The notes under the pieces were generated by a model. The model did no database searches. It saw nothing but the letters and a program-made list of their open reading frames with translations, and was not told the origin of the DNA. Shown here piece after piece: positions 10,652 to 20,960 of a stretch of 64,000 nt of DNA. The position numbers and the translations under genes were made by a program. Source of the stretch: Irpex lacteus (lineage: Eukaryota; Basidiomycota; Agaricomycetes; Polyporales; Irpicaceae); contig MQVO02000025.1 in assembly GCA_001986395.2 (NCBI GenBank), forward strand, positions 248,001 through 312,000, given 5' to 3'. Position 1 is the first letter of the stretch; each line of letters starts with the position of its first letter.

Positions 10652-12624
10652 ATGGATCCAGCAAGTGCCATCATTAGCATTGCATCGTTCGGGTTTACCG
10701 TCTTCAACAAGTTCAACGAGTTACGGAGGACCATCAAAGGCGCACCTGAGCAGATCAGAGCACTCCAGGACTCGTGTGTCGTTGTAGAACTCTTGATCCA
10801 GAAGCTACGCGTGGTCGAAATGCCGTCCACTGGCACAATATACTCTGCGGAGGACCTAGCATGCCTTGAAGTGCTTTGTGACAGAGCCAGACAACGTCTG
10901 GAGGACGTAGAAAGGGCTATCCGAAGGGTCGCTGTGCACTCTCCTGGTCGAGGATCCAGAATCGGCCTGAAAATTCGCGTGGCGAAGTGGATCCTCAACA
11001 AGGATGGCTTCGAGGAAATATCGAAGAAGCTTAACGAGACGCGAGATGCCTTGTGGACTATGTTAGACTTCATACAATTGTGAGCACAATCTCTGCACAC
11101 ATGTTCAAAGGCCGAACTGACCACTATATAGCCATTACGTCCAGTTTCTCGTCATACGCCGCCAAAATAATGATAACCACAGCACTATCTGTCTTGCGTA
11201 TCATCGCTCGTTTCCCTCGATCTCCTCCCGGTACACTCGACATAATGGTACTCTACGATGCTCTCATGACTGTGCATGTCGCTGCCATGCGCCATTCCTT
11301 GCCCCTATCGTACCGCAAGTGGCAGTACCATACATTGGTCAGATTTTCGTATCGAATCAGCTACTCTACCCTCCGTTTACGCGTTGGAGCTGCTGCAATG
11401 TCGAAACTTGTCGGGGAACCTCTCTAGACGTGGCCAAAGCGTCTTGGGTCGCTCCTAGAATGCCTTTTCATGGCTCGCTCCACACTTCGTTGAGGGGCCG
11501 AATCCATCTTTCAATTAACGCATATCGAACTGTTTCATACTCTTCGCCCATCATTCAAGCAATTTGGAACGCGGATCTGCAGGCAGTACGTGATCTGTTT
11601 GCACATCAAAGGGCCTCTATTTGGGACGTGGATATAGCGGGAAATTCCATTTTCTGGGTAAGTCCACTTTCGAGTTGGCCCTTCGAATCGCTGAAGTAGT
11701 ATGTATTAGCACGCGTGTACCGAGTGGCAAGAAGATCAATCCGAGGCACAGCTTGGAGTGATCAGGTTTTTGGTTGAGGCAGGTGCAGACGCACTCCTCT
11801 TTGCACGGTTTGTCGAGCAATATTCTCCAAAATATATAAATTTCTAGCACGGCTAATCCTTAAATATTTGTAGGACGAATGAAACCTATTCAGCTCACGA
11901 CATTCTCACCCTCGGACTCTTACGATGCTTCCTAGAGAGACCTTATCTAGGCAGGTCCGAATCGCTCGCGATCTCCATACAAATAAATCCCACCGCAATC
12001 AGTATTTTCCGCTCAATTCTCAACACGGAGCCCATAGATGCACTGGAAGACCTCCTATCCAGATGGGGTCACTCGGATCAGGATATCTCAGTCCTACTCA
12101 CATCCCTCGAAAGCACGGAATACATTGTAACCCGTGCTACTGTATTCAAGGCCATACAGTATACTCCCTTAGCATATGCCCTCTACTTCTCCCCTACGAG
12201 TGTCAACTCTCTCCTTGCAGAAGGTGCCGACGCAGCAGCGGAGCCTATCCTCGCTTACGCCGCACACTACACAAGAGTAGACCTAATCGAATCTCTCATC
12301 AGCAGCGGCGCGGTGGTGAACATGAAAGACCGTAGAGGCCGCACAGCACTACATTGGGCTTGCTACGGTTGCCACTATAACACCTTGGTCGAACTTCTTC
12401 GATGCGCAGGGGACATAGTTGACTGGAGTGCTCGCACACCAGAGGGATACTATGCTTTGGATTTGCTCGAGATGGGCTTGGAGGAGGGTAATATTTGTGA
12501 CTTGACGTCTACAGAGATCGACGAGCTCCGTTCAATCATCATATCTCATAAGGGTTGTAACCAACTTGACATACATGGAGACGAGTACCTGTATATTCCC
12601 GGCGCATTTCCTCTTGACTCGTAA
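10652..12624 (+). CDS. Paralogue B: HeLo-like N-terminal/ankyrin-repeat protein, intact
   Basis: Four exons (10652-11079, 11132-11657, 11710-11807, 11874-12624) join to 600 aa. The start is GCCATGGATCC, a good Kozak context. Residues 1-143 form a helical HeLo-like/Fungal_N domain (MDPASAIISIASFGFTVFNK, then RALQDSCVVVELLIQKL). The cysteine module reads CACRCH, then PYIGQIFVS, then CNVETCRGT. The block RASIWDVDIAG ends exon 2. Exons 3 and 4 carry VIRFLVEAGADALLFAR and ankyrin-type units (YTPLAYALYF, GRTALHWACYGC, RTPEGYYALDL), ending YIPGAFP. There is no NACHT or NB-ARC P-loop, unlike classical STAND receptors. HeLo-like domains in other fungi act as membrane-directed cell-death effectors or as signalling domains. 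A role in allorecognition or innate immunity is inference from architecture and copy number. The exon layout equals that of paralogue C exactly in total length (1803 nt). Confidence 0.82.
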
Positions 12625-13438
12625 CTCCAGTGGATACTTGTACTCGCACTCACTTCCTGAATGTGATGTAATTGATATGAAGAAAGGGTTCGGAGGGAAC
12701 ATAGAGTGTGGGAAAAGAAGGAAGCGCGTATGCATATGCATGCCCATAGCGCTTATTCGCGCCCTTTCAACTGCACCGCGTCGACCAACCTCCCACTCAC
12801 ATTTTTCAATCTCAGTAATCAAATAATCGCTTATGACCGACAGCTAGCTATGTCAGGCAAGACGTGTCTTCACAGGAACAGTCACGAAAAGCTGTCTGAC
12901 AACAAGCCTGGGCGTGCTGCGGCTGCAAAGCAGTGCTGCTGGGAGTGGCCATGACACCCCGAACGCTTCACGCTCTAAGTGAGCATTCCTCTGATCTGTG
13001 ACGATTTTTCTTTTGGTTGATTGATGACTTGTGTATAAAAACAGAGCCCGCAAGACTCAGTGAGCTCGATGAGAGGACGGCATATACGACTACTTATCAG
13101 TAGGAAGGTATCGTGACATCTCCCATCCACTTACTATATCGCCCGTCTGTTACGGAACCGACTTTCCCGGAAGTATTGCCATGCATATGGGGATCGTCTT
13201 CGTTGACACTCTGTGGGAGTATATGTATAAGTATATCTGTCGCGTTTCAGGTACATATTGTCGCTCACAGCATTCATGCACGAGCTTCTTTCCGACGTAG
13301 TTACAACTACTTCCATTGCACCGCATCGCATCCAAGTATGTAAGCTAATATTTATGGTACATGTACAGCTATAAGCTCGATGATGTATACGCTACCCAAC
13401 TCCTCCGCTCCAACCGATCGCGAATCCCGCACGACACG
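12625..13438. other. Intergenic between paralogues B and C
   Basis: No gene seen. TATAAAAA occurs near 13034 but lies 400 bp from the next start codon and precedes no convincing frame. Confidence 0.45.
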
Positions 13439-15420
13439 ATGGATCCGGCCAGCGCAATCATTGGTATGGCCTCTTTTGGCTTCACCGTCTTCAAGAACGT
13501 CAACAGGGTGTGCAAGGATATTAAGAACGCACCAGAACAGCTCAGGTCTATTGAGGACTCCTGCGATCATGTTCAGCTGTTGCTGAACCAGCTACAAGTA
13601 GCCAGCACCGGAAAGCAGTCGCATTATGATGTTCCGTACCTGGAACGTCTGTGCACGCGAGCGCAGCGTTATCTTGAGGAGGTCGATGTGGCAATAAACA
13701 AGGTGACGGCAAAGCAGGGCACCGAGGATCACAGGCCAGAAAGACGTTCGGTCCGACGAGTCAAGTGGATTTTGAAGAGCAACGACATGAAAGATATCGC
13801 GCAGAAGCTTGACAAACTTCAAACCACACTCGCTTTGCTAGTGATTACCCTTCGCTTGTACGTTGTATTTTGCTTTGCTATGCGAGAGAAGCATTCTGAC
13901 AGATACTCAGGGATAACCAAGGCCCGTCCACTACGTCGCCGCCGCATTCCCCTCATTACAATGCTGGAATAGACCGTGATCGTACCAGTTCACACCAATT
14001 ATACTCGCCTCGCAGTTCTTTACACTGCAAAACAGGCTGCGAATGTAGCTGTCACAGTCTATCCTTGCAGTCCCTCATTCCAACATCCCTGGCAGCTTAT
14101 CTTGGCCAGATATATGTCTCCAGAAGACTTCTCAGCACTCTGTGGTCGACATACAATCTGTGCAACGTATCAGACTGTCACGGGGACCTAAGGCATGCGA
14201 TGACCGTTCACTGGATTCTCCCCGCCGGATTTCTTTCGGGTTGCTTGCAGTCTTCACGAGATCCAAGCAGGCGCATCCATTTTTCGCTTTGCCTACCGAG
14301 GACGATTCCATTTGACTCGCCAGTACTTCACGCAATCTATGGTACAGATATCGAGCGAATACACACACTATTTTCCACCGGCCAGGCCTCGATTTGGGAC
14401 CATGACGTGGCCGGCCATCCTATAGTCTCTGTGGGTGAGATCCATATATATCTAGATCTTACACTGATATCAGTGAAATTGCAATGTTCTAGCATGCATG
14501 CAGACAATGGTTGAGGTATCGAGCTGAGGAACAGCTTGCCATTGTTCGGTTTCTTGTTGAGGCTGGTTCGGATGCGCTTTTGCTCGCAGGGTAAGTGGGT
14601 TTACATACAACTATGTGATCAATGCCAATACCGATAGATGCTGCATTGTTTCAGACCGCCTGGGTACTGTTTGGCCCAGGACTGGCTGATACTAGGGCTC
14701 CTCCAATGCCTCCTTGTTGACGGAACCACTGCTGGGCGATCTCTCGCAGCATGCATACAGACGAGCTCCGTTGCAGTCCACGTTTTCCGCTCGATCCTAA
14801 GTATGGATTCCGTGGACGCACTTGAAGACTACCTATCTCGATACGGCTACTCCGAGAAGCACTTGGAACACTTACGGATATTGCTCGAAACTGCCGAATG
14901 CGGAGAGGCCCGGTTCTCTATGTTCAACGCCATCGGGTACACTCCCTTGGAATACGCGATCTGCTTTGCACCCTCAAGTGTCCGGGCTCTTTTGAAAGAA
15001 GGCGCTGATGCCACGGCGGAACCGACTCTGGCTTACGCTGCTCAGCATGGGAGGGTAGATGTAATTGAGGCACTCATTGACAGTGGCGCAGATGTGAACA
15101 TGACGGATGAGAGTGGGCAGACGGCGCTGCATTGGGCTTGCTACCGTTGCAACTACGAGGAATTCTTTGAACTTGTCCTGCACGCCGAGAACGACATTGA
15201 CTGGAACCTTCGTACTCCAGAAGGACTGAACGCATTGGATCTCTTTGATTTGAGTGTTTCGGACGGCCTGGCTTCTCACTGGACACCTGACGAAATCAGC
15301 GAATTTCGTGCAGTTCTGGTAACTCATGTAGACTCATCTGAACCTAGTGTACTTCGTAACGAAGCATTAGATAGTGTTTTCATCATGATGCCTGGCGCTT
15401 TCCCAACAGACATTGCATAA
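13439..15420 (+). CDS. Paralogue C: HeLo-like N-terminal/ankyrin-repeat protein, intact
   Basis: Four exons (13439-13857, 13911-14430, 14493-14590, 14655-15420) join to 600 aa, the same length as paralogue B. The N-terminal helical domain reads MDPASAIIGMASFGFTVFKN, then NAPEQLRSIEDSC. The acceptor at 13910 (ACTCAG) was chosen over one at 13902 because only it keeps the conserved exon open. The cysteine module is CECSCH, YLGQIYVSRRLL, CNVSDCHG. Ankyrin units follow: GYTPLEYAICFAPSSV, KEGADATAEPTLAYAAQHG, GQTALHWACYRC, TPEGLNALDLFDL. The protein ends MMPGAFPTDIA. Exon 3 is 98 nt in all four paralogues, and intron phases are 2, 0 and 2 throughout. No nucleotide-binding domain is present. Function is inferred only from domain architecture, as for paralogue B. 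Confidence 0.82.
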
Positions 15421-15772
15421 TCCGTAGAATTACTCTATATACGAACAGACACATTGTGCAGCCAGCGGGTGTAGCGGAGTTCTGTTACTACTGACGTTAA
15501 GTACTCAGAAGTTTACACACGATGAAATACATGAGTTGCAGTCACACAAGTTACGGCCGGGTTGGAACCGATTAACGTTTTGAAGCACCCATCTGCGTAC
15601 ACCTTCCTGGTCCTTATCCGCGACCCTGCTGCACCGCATTCGAGTACACGAGCTGATGCTGGCTAAGATATCTTCAAGGTCATAGTGTATGTAGCAACTC
15701 GACGATGGCCACTTTGCCTGAATCCCAGTTGGAATCTCTCTCTACCTCCCAGTGGTCCGCCTCATTCAAGTT
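15421..15772. other. Short intergenic region upstream of paralogue D
   Basis: No gene seen. The frame of paralogue D is closed upstream by a TGA at 15719, and no in-frame ATG lies between that stop and the conserved start position. Confidence 0.5.
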
Positions 15773-17760
15773 GTGGATCCAGCGAGCGCTGTGATCAGTA
15801 TCGTCTCGTTTGGACTCACCGTCTTCCGCAAGGTGAACGAGATTCGCAAGAAAATAAAGGACGCACCTGAACAAGTACGAGCCCTACAACAAGCCTGCAT
15901 TGGTGTGGAACTTCTCTTGAGCAGACTCAACACTACCACAGCTCGTACCGTGCCCTGTCCCCCTGAAGCAGTACTAGTACCGCATTTCGAGCGGTTGTGC
16001 ACTGAAGCGCAGCCGTGTTTGGAGGACGTGGACACGATCGTCGAGAAAGTCGCGCAGTCTAAAACTCCAAACGGCGGATCTGGTGCAACTAGACTTCGCT
16101 TCAGGAAGTGGTTCATGAAGAAGGGCGAATTTGAGGACACTTCGGCAAAACTGAAGGAGTTGCGAGAGACGTTGAAAATGATGATAGACTTCATGAACTC
16201 GTGAGTGTAATATTAAGTCGCATTTAACATAACATGAACCTCAATCTGTCGTAGTAACTATCTTGAGTTTATTGCGGCAAATATGGAAGTCCCCCATTCA
16301 CGACTAAAAGGTACATCTACGATGGCTCTTCAGCAGCAGGTCTTCGTCTCACTGGATTCCCTTCATAACAGCGGTTTTCTCCGGTGCAGAGCTAACTGCA
16401 AGTGTCGTTGCCATGCTCGGTCTCTCTCCGGTCATCCCACAACAGCTGGCTCCTCATGTTGTCCAGTTGCTCATCTCGAAGCAGCTGCTTTATCCCGCAT
16501 TCACACCTTGGAGCTGCTGCAACATCGAAACTTGTCGCGGCACGTTCTTTGACCCAGCAAAAGTCTCGTGGATTCTTCCCTGGAGACTTTTCCATGGCTC
16601 ATTCCGTGCTACGCCGAGCCATCGATTCCATCTCTCAGTCCATGCATATAGGACGGTTTCATTATCTTCGCCCATAATGTAAGCAGTCTGGAAAGCAGTC
16701 AGTGCATACGAGATTTGTTCGCGAAACAGCAAGCATCCATCTGGGACGTGGACATCGGTGGTGCTTCTGTCTTCTCGGTAGGTAAGCCTCCTTCCTACCA
16801 CGCGCTGCACCCAAACTGAATCGGAAAACCTCAGTATGCGTGCCAGCGGTGGCAACGTGATCCATCCCAAGAAAGGCTGGAAATTGTTCGTTTCCTAGTA
16901 GAGGCAGGCGCAGATGCGCTCCTTTTCGCAGAGTTTGTAGAGCAACGCCTTTTGTGCATTTCTCAGCTGGCTGACGACAGATCACTGGTAGGACAGCAAC
17001 ACGATATTCAGCCCATGACACACTGGCACTTGGCCTCTTACAACATCTTCTGGACGACCCTCTCCCAAATCGATCTCTCCAAGTCACAACGTCTATCCAA
17101 ACGAACTCGGCCGCAATCGACATTTTCCGCTCTTTATTCAACATCAACGCCATCGATGCACTTGAAGACGTACTCTCTCGATATATCGGGTACTCTGACG
17201 AAGAATTTTCGTATATACTGACATCCTTTGCATCCTCTGATCACACTGCAGCCCGAGCTCTCGCATTTCACGCCATCCGATATACTCCTTTGCACTATAC
17301 AGTCCAGTTCTCACCTTCAAGGATTGAGTCTCTTCTAGCGGAAGGTTCCCATATCGTCAACTTGAAGACATCGCTCGAGCCTGCTCTGGCATACGCTGCT
17401 GTACGAGGAGAAGCAGACCCGATCGAGCTACTCATTGATGACAGTGCAAACGTGAATAAGAAAGACAAACTGGGGCGAACAGCGCTGCACTGGGCCTGCT
17501 ACTATTGTCGCTATTATTCTTTGCTTGAGCTTCTCCCACATGTAGAAGGCAAGATCCACTGGGACGTTCGCACACCGGAGGGTCACAACGCGCTTGATTT
17601 GTTTGAGATGGGGACGTCAGAGGGATATGCTTCGGACTTGACCTCCACACAGATTGGCCACTTCCGTTCCTCCATCGTATCCTGCATGGGTCCCTCCAAG
17701 CTTTATGCATACAATGGCAAGCCCTTACATATTCCCGGCGCATTCCCCAGCAAGTTTTGA
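15773..17760 (+). pseudogene. Paralogue D: decayed HeLo-like/ankyrin gene
   Basis: Fourth tandem copy, with exons homologous to those of B and C at 15773-16200, 16255-16777, 16835-16932 and 16992-17760. The conserved MDPAS start is VDPAS, encoded GTGGATCC. Exon 2 has the cysteine motif CKCRCH, then slips frame near 16430, so that QLLISKQLLYPAF and CNIETCRG are in another phase. It meets a TAA at about 16680, where B has CAA (SPIIQAIW against SPIM-stop-AVW), and slips again near 16705, restoring the phase at QQASIWDVDIGG. Exons 3 and 4 are open and well preserved (VRFLVEAGADALLFAE, GRTALHWACYYC, TPEGHNALDLFEMG, HIPGAFP). Several independent lesions make an assembly error unlikely. The 3' half could still be transcribed. 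Confidence 0.82.
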
Positions 17761-17840
17761 ATTTTAGTACACTAAGCATAGTCGTTCTCACAAATAACTT
17801 GTTGGCATTCTACGCCATCAACAAAAGTAGGCCAGGTGAG

Positions 17841-18625
17841 CTAGCTTATGGAAACTCGATTGGACGCCGATGATATCTCACCTTTACGAGATTCCGGAGT
17901 CATGCATGAGCGCGCCGGCCCAATCCCCTGAAAGCTCGGTGCGATACCTCCTGTGGTGGCGACGGACGCTTCTACCGCTAGATACACGGCCACTTGGGTA
18001 AGTATTCAGTATTAAGCTACACAATCGAATATCACTCACGCCATTCCATATTAACTGCATCTCCCACTATATCCGCAGCGTGTGCGTGGTGCAACACAAC
18101 AGGAACGATAAGCCTAGCCCTCCCACTCCCGATACTTTTCATGACTAGATCGTTCGGGTACTCCACGCTAGGACTTATCTCCCTGTCCGCGAATGCCATG
18201 CAAATATTGCAAAATCTCGCCTGGTTCCTGGGCCGTAACGCCCTGAGATCACTATCGTCTTCAATGGTCAACTCTTCGGAGTTCGGGAGTGCGTCTGCAT
18301 CCTCGGATTCTGAAGTGCACATCTCCGAGTTGTCCTGGCCATCCGTCGCTCGGTTCTGTACGGTGTTGAGTATGGTCTCCTTCATCCGTTCGTCCTCTTC
18401 CTTTGTGGTACACAACGCCTCCAACTCTTGGATGAGCTCGACCTGGGCGACCTTAGACCTCGGCTGATAACGCTCCCTCCACTCCTCGGTTTCGACAATC
18501 TCGGCCACAACCTTAAGCCTGCTGAACCGTACGCGGCGTTGTACGAGTGGTTGTGCAAGATTACGCGATGCATGATGCAGGATGCTTGGGGAGGTAGATG
18601 ACAACGCAGCCGTGTGACCTCTCAT
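17841..18625 (-). CDS. Hypothetical protein
   Basis: A 196-codon exon starts MRGHTAALSST at 18625. It contains a basic segment (VQRRVRFSRLKVVAEIVE), EEWRERYQPRSKVAQVELIQ, a predicted coiled helical part and an acidic serine-rich stretch. At NMEW a GTGAGT donor allows a short intron and a further frame (LAVYLAVEASVATTGGIAP) ending with TAG at 17841. If unspliced, the protein ends at 18032. I do not recognise the family. It lies convergent to pseudogene D. The long open frame and the good donor argue for a real gene, but the ends are uncertain. Confidence 0.45.
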
Positions 18626-19661
18626 GACAATGGCTAACTAGTCGAAAAAGGAGAGTGATAGGAGGTGGATGCTATGGGTGGCTGTAGGTAGAGATGTGAC
18701 GAGCAGTAGCAAGCCACTGGCTCAGGGGTTTAACACCGCGGTGGAAGTGCTCGGGGGAAAATACGATAATGAAGTCTGTCGCTGCAATCGTGACCTCAAA
18801 GGTTACCCGAGGATTGATGCGGTTTGAATGTCCGACTTACCAACTGCCCTTCTAGGAAGTTTCCCACATCCCGCATGACGCGAACATTGAATCTAGGGGC
18901 TATTTATATCGGTCTATAAGTATTGTTATATAAAGATCGAAGTAAACCTCGCCTACAGTTTACCAAAAGCTCCTCCAAAAGCTCTTATCAGGTCCATCAC
19001 GTTGTCGTCCGCCTTGAACAGCGATAGATATTCTTTGAAACGGTTCATGTGCAACGTTCTCCAGCGTATATTCTACCCGAGACGGCCACAAGTTAAACTG
19101 AATTCTTTGTGCACAATACATCAAAGGGCAAATTTCAACTCTTCCCATTCACAAATCTCATGACACCCCGCGTGTACTGCGATTTGCCCCATGGGGCAAG
19201 TTGGCATGGCTGCACCTGTAGAATCCCCGTACCTGACAGTACAGCAGAGCTCAAGTGCTGGACATAGTTGGTAATCGTGACAAACCCACGCCTGGCCGAG
19301 GCCGGGAAGACATGCTGACGTCATTGATCGCGATCGGAGGTGCTGTTCTTTTAACTGCCCTTTCGGGTAATTCTGTTGTGCATGTTGCCCACTGCGGAAC
19401 TCCGTAAACATCCCCATCCGCACACATGTCTTGCTTCCTATAATACCTCATGACGCACATGTAATAGTACTAGAAATAAACACGCATGTGCTGTGAACGA
19501 CCATCTAGCGGCGACTTCGGCCATAAATTTCTCGAAAGACAAAAGAACAAGAATTGATTCCAATTACACTACACAAAAACAGTGATTCCGGATTTAATGA
19601 GCGTAGACTAAAACGATGGACAGGTAGTTCTACATGGAAATGACCTGAGACACTGGGAGAT
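18626..19661. other. Intergenic, no gene seen
   Basis: Short frames only. The left part should contain the promoter of the hypothetical minus-strand gene and the right part the 3' end of the Hsp20 gene. Confidence 0.45.
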
Positions 19662-20268
19662 TTAGGAGATGGTAATCTTCTTCGGCGCCTGCTCAGGTGT
19701 CGTCTTAGGGAACGACACTGTCAGGACACCGTTCTCCAATCCAGCTTTGATGTCTTCGCTCTGTATTAGTGACACGTTAGCATGAGAGTCGTTGAGCAGA
19801 AAGGTGAGTTTTGAGCTTACCTTGATACCCTGAGGCAACGGTAGAGACCTTTCGAAGCGTCCAAAACGGCGTTCGCGTATCGCGTAACCGTTCTCATCGC
19901 GTTCCGACGAGATCTTGGACTCTCCAGAGATGGTGAGAACGTTGTTGTGCACGTCGATATTGACGTCCTCCTTCTTCAAGCCCGGGAGCTCAAAGGTGGC
20001 AGTGACGGTGTTAGACGCTGAGTCCTCGTGAACATCCATTCTAGATCTCAGAGTTAGCACATTGTTAAAGAATCCGAGAAGGGTAGGCAACTTGCCTTGG
20101 TCTCAGCGCACGAATGCGGTTTCCATTAGTCTCGCCTCCCTCTGTCACTTGACCGCGGTTACGGTTACCCGTGTTACCACTGGTCCGCGCATTGAATGCC
20201 TCGTCGAAGAGACGGTCAAAGTCTGAGAGGGAGTAGAAGGGCTCGTAGATGAAGCGAGAAAGAGACAT
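19662..20268 (-). CDS. Small heat shock protein Hsp20 (alpha-crystallin domain)
   Basis: Three exons (20268-20096, 20040-19821, 19760-19662 on the minus strand) join to 163 aa. Residues 1-60 (MSLSRFIYEPFYSLSDFDRL) are the variable N-terminal arm. The alpha-crystallin domain starts RPRMDVHEDSASNTVTATFE and includes LPGLKKEDVNIDVHNNVLTI and the GLENGVLTVSFPK signature, followed by a C-terminal KKITIS tail containing the I-x-I motif. Small Hsps are ATP-independent chaperones that hold unfolding proteins in the cytosol. The first intron appears to use a GC donor (GCAAGT) with a TAG acceptor, which gives the family-standard RPRMD join; the second is GT-AG. A step-type heat-shock element lies just upstream. 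Confidence 0.92.
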
Positions 20269-20960
20269 TACTGGTGAGGTGGTAGAGGTCGTGAAACATC
20301 AGGAAAGTCGGGGAAGTTTACATAGACGTATGAAGCGTCCATAGTCTACGTAGCGCCATAGACTTCCCCCCGAAATATTGCTCACCATAGTAGCTGGTCG
20401 TCTATGTAAAGGTACAATAATACTATATATTTGTGCCTCCTTTACAGATGAGGCGAATAGATGTGCTACGAACAAGTACATATGTTATGTATCATTGTCA
20501 CCGCCCCATGTCCGTTCCCTATATACTCACATGGTAGGTTAATCGAGCACTGTGACTGGCCCACTTCATTCGATCACGCGGTAGAATCATATGAGAGCAT
20601 CATAATTATGCTGGTGGCAGTGCGAGTACACTAGAATACTGAAGCGAAACAATCATCTGGTTAACGTCTGAGAAGGTACGAAAGAGAGACTTGAAGACAA
20701 AGCGAAAGCGAGAGAGAATCAGCAAACGAAGAACAATATACGACGGGGTATATGGCTTGCCAAGCCAAGTGATGAGAAGAGAGAAACTTGCGATAGCATC
20801 AAAATCAGAACAGTGACTGTCGGAGAGGAAATCAAGGGTGTGAAAGAAAGACTACTTAAGATGACGAACGAAGGCACTGCAACTCGAGGGATATAGTCCA
20901 TTTGTGTTCGAAAGGGGGTATCCAAGAACGAGAACCTGAGGCTTGAAGGTGTGACCGGGT
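20269..20960. other. Hsp20 upstream region and probable left flank of the transposon
   Basis: No gene seen. TACTATATAT near 20421 may be the Hsp20 TATA box on the minus strand. The left end of the Plavaka element should lie within or near this stretch, but I could not identify a terminal inverted repeat by eye. Confidence 0.4.
20293..20315. promoter_or_regulatory. Putative step-type heat-shock element
   Basis: GAA trinucleotides occur at 20293, 20303 and 20313, exactly 10 bp apart. That is the step-type arrangement recognised by heat-shock factor in fungi. The site is 25-47 bp upstream of the Hsp20 start codon, which is close, so it may overlap the leader. Confidence 0.45.

Noticed and set aside
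11276..11458. Alternative-frame ORFs over paralogue exon 2
   Set aside because: They overlap the conserved cysteine module read in another frame and are shadows.
13034..13120. TATAAAAA followed by a short ATG frame as a separate gene
   Set aside because: The frame (MRGRHIRLLISRK) stops after about 15 codons and has no downstream exon.
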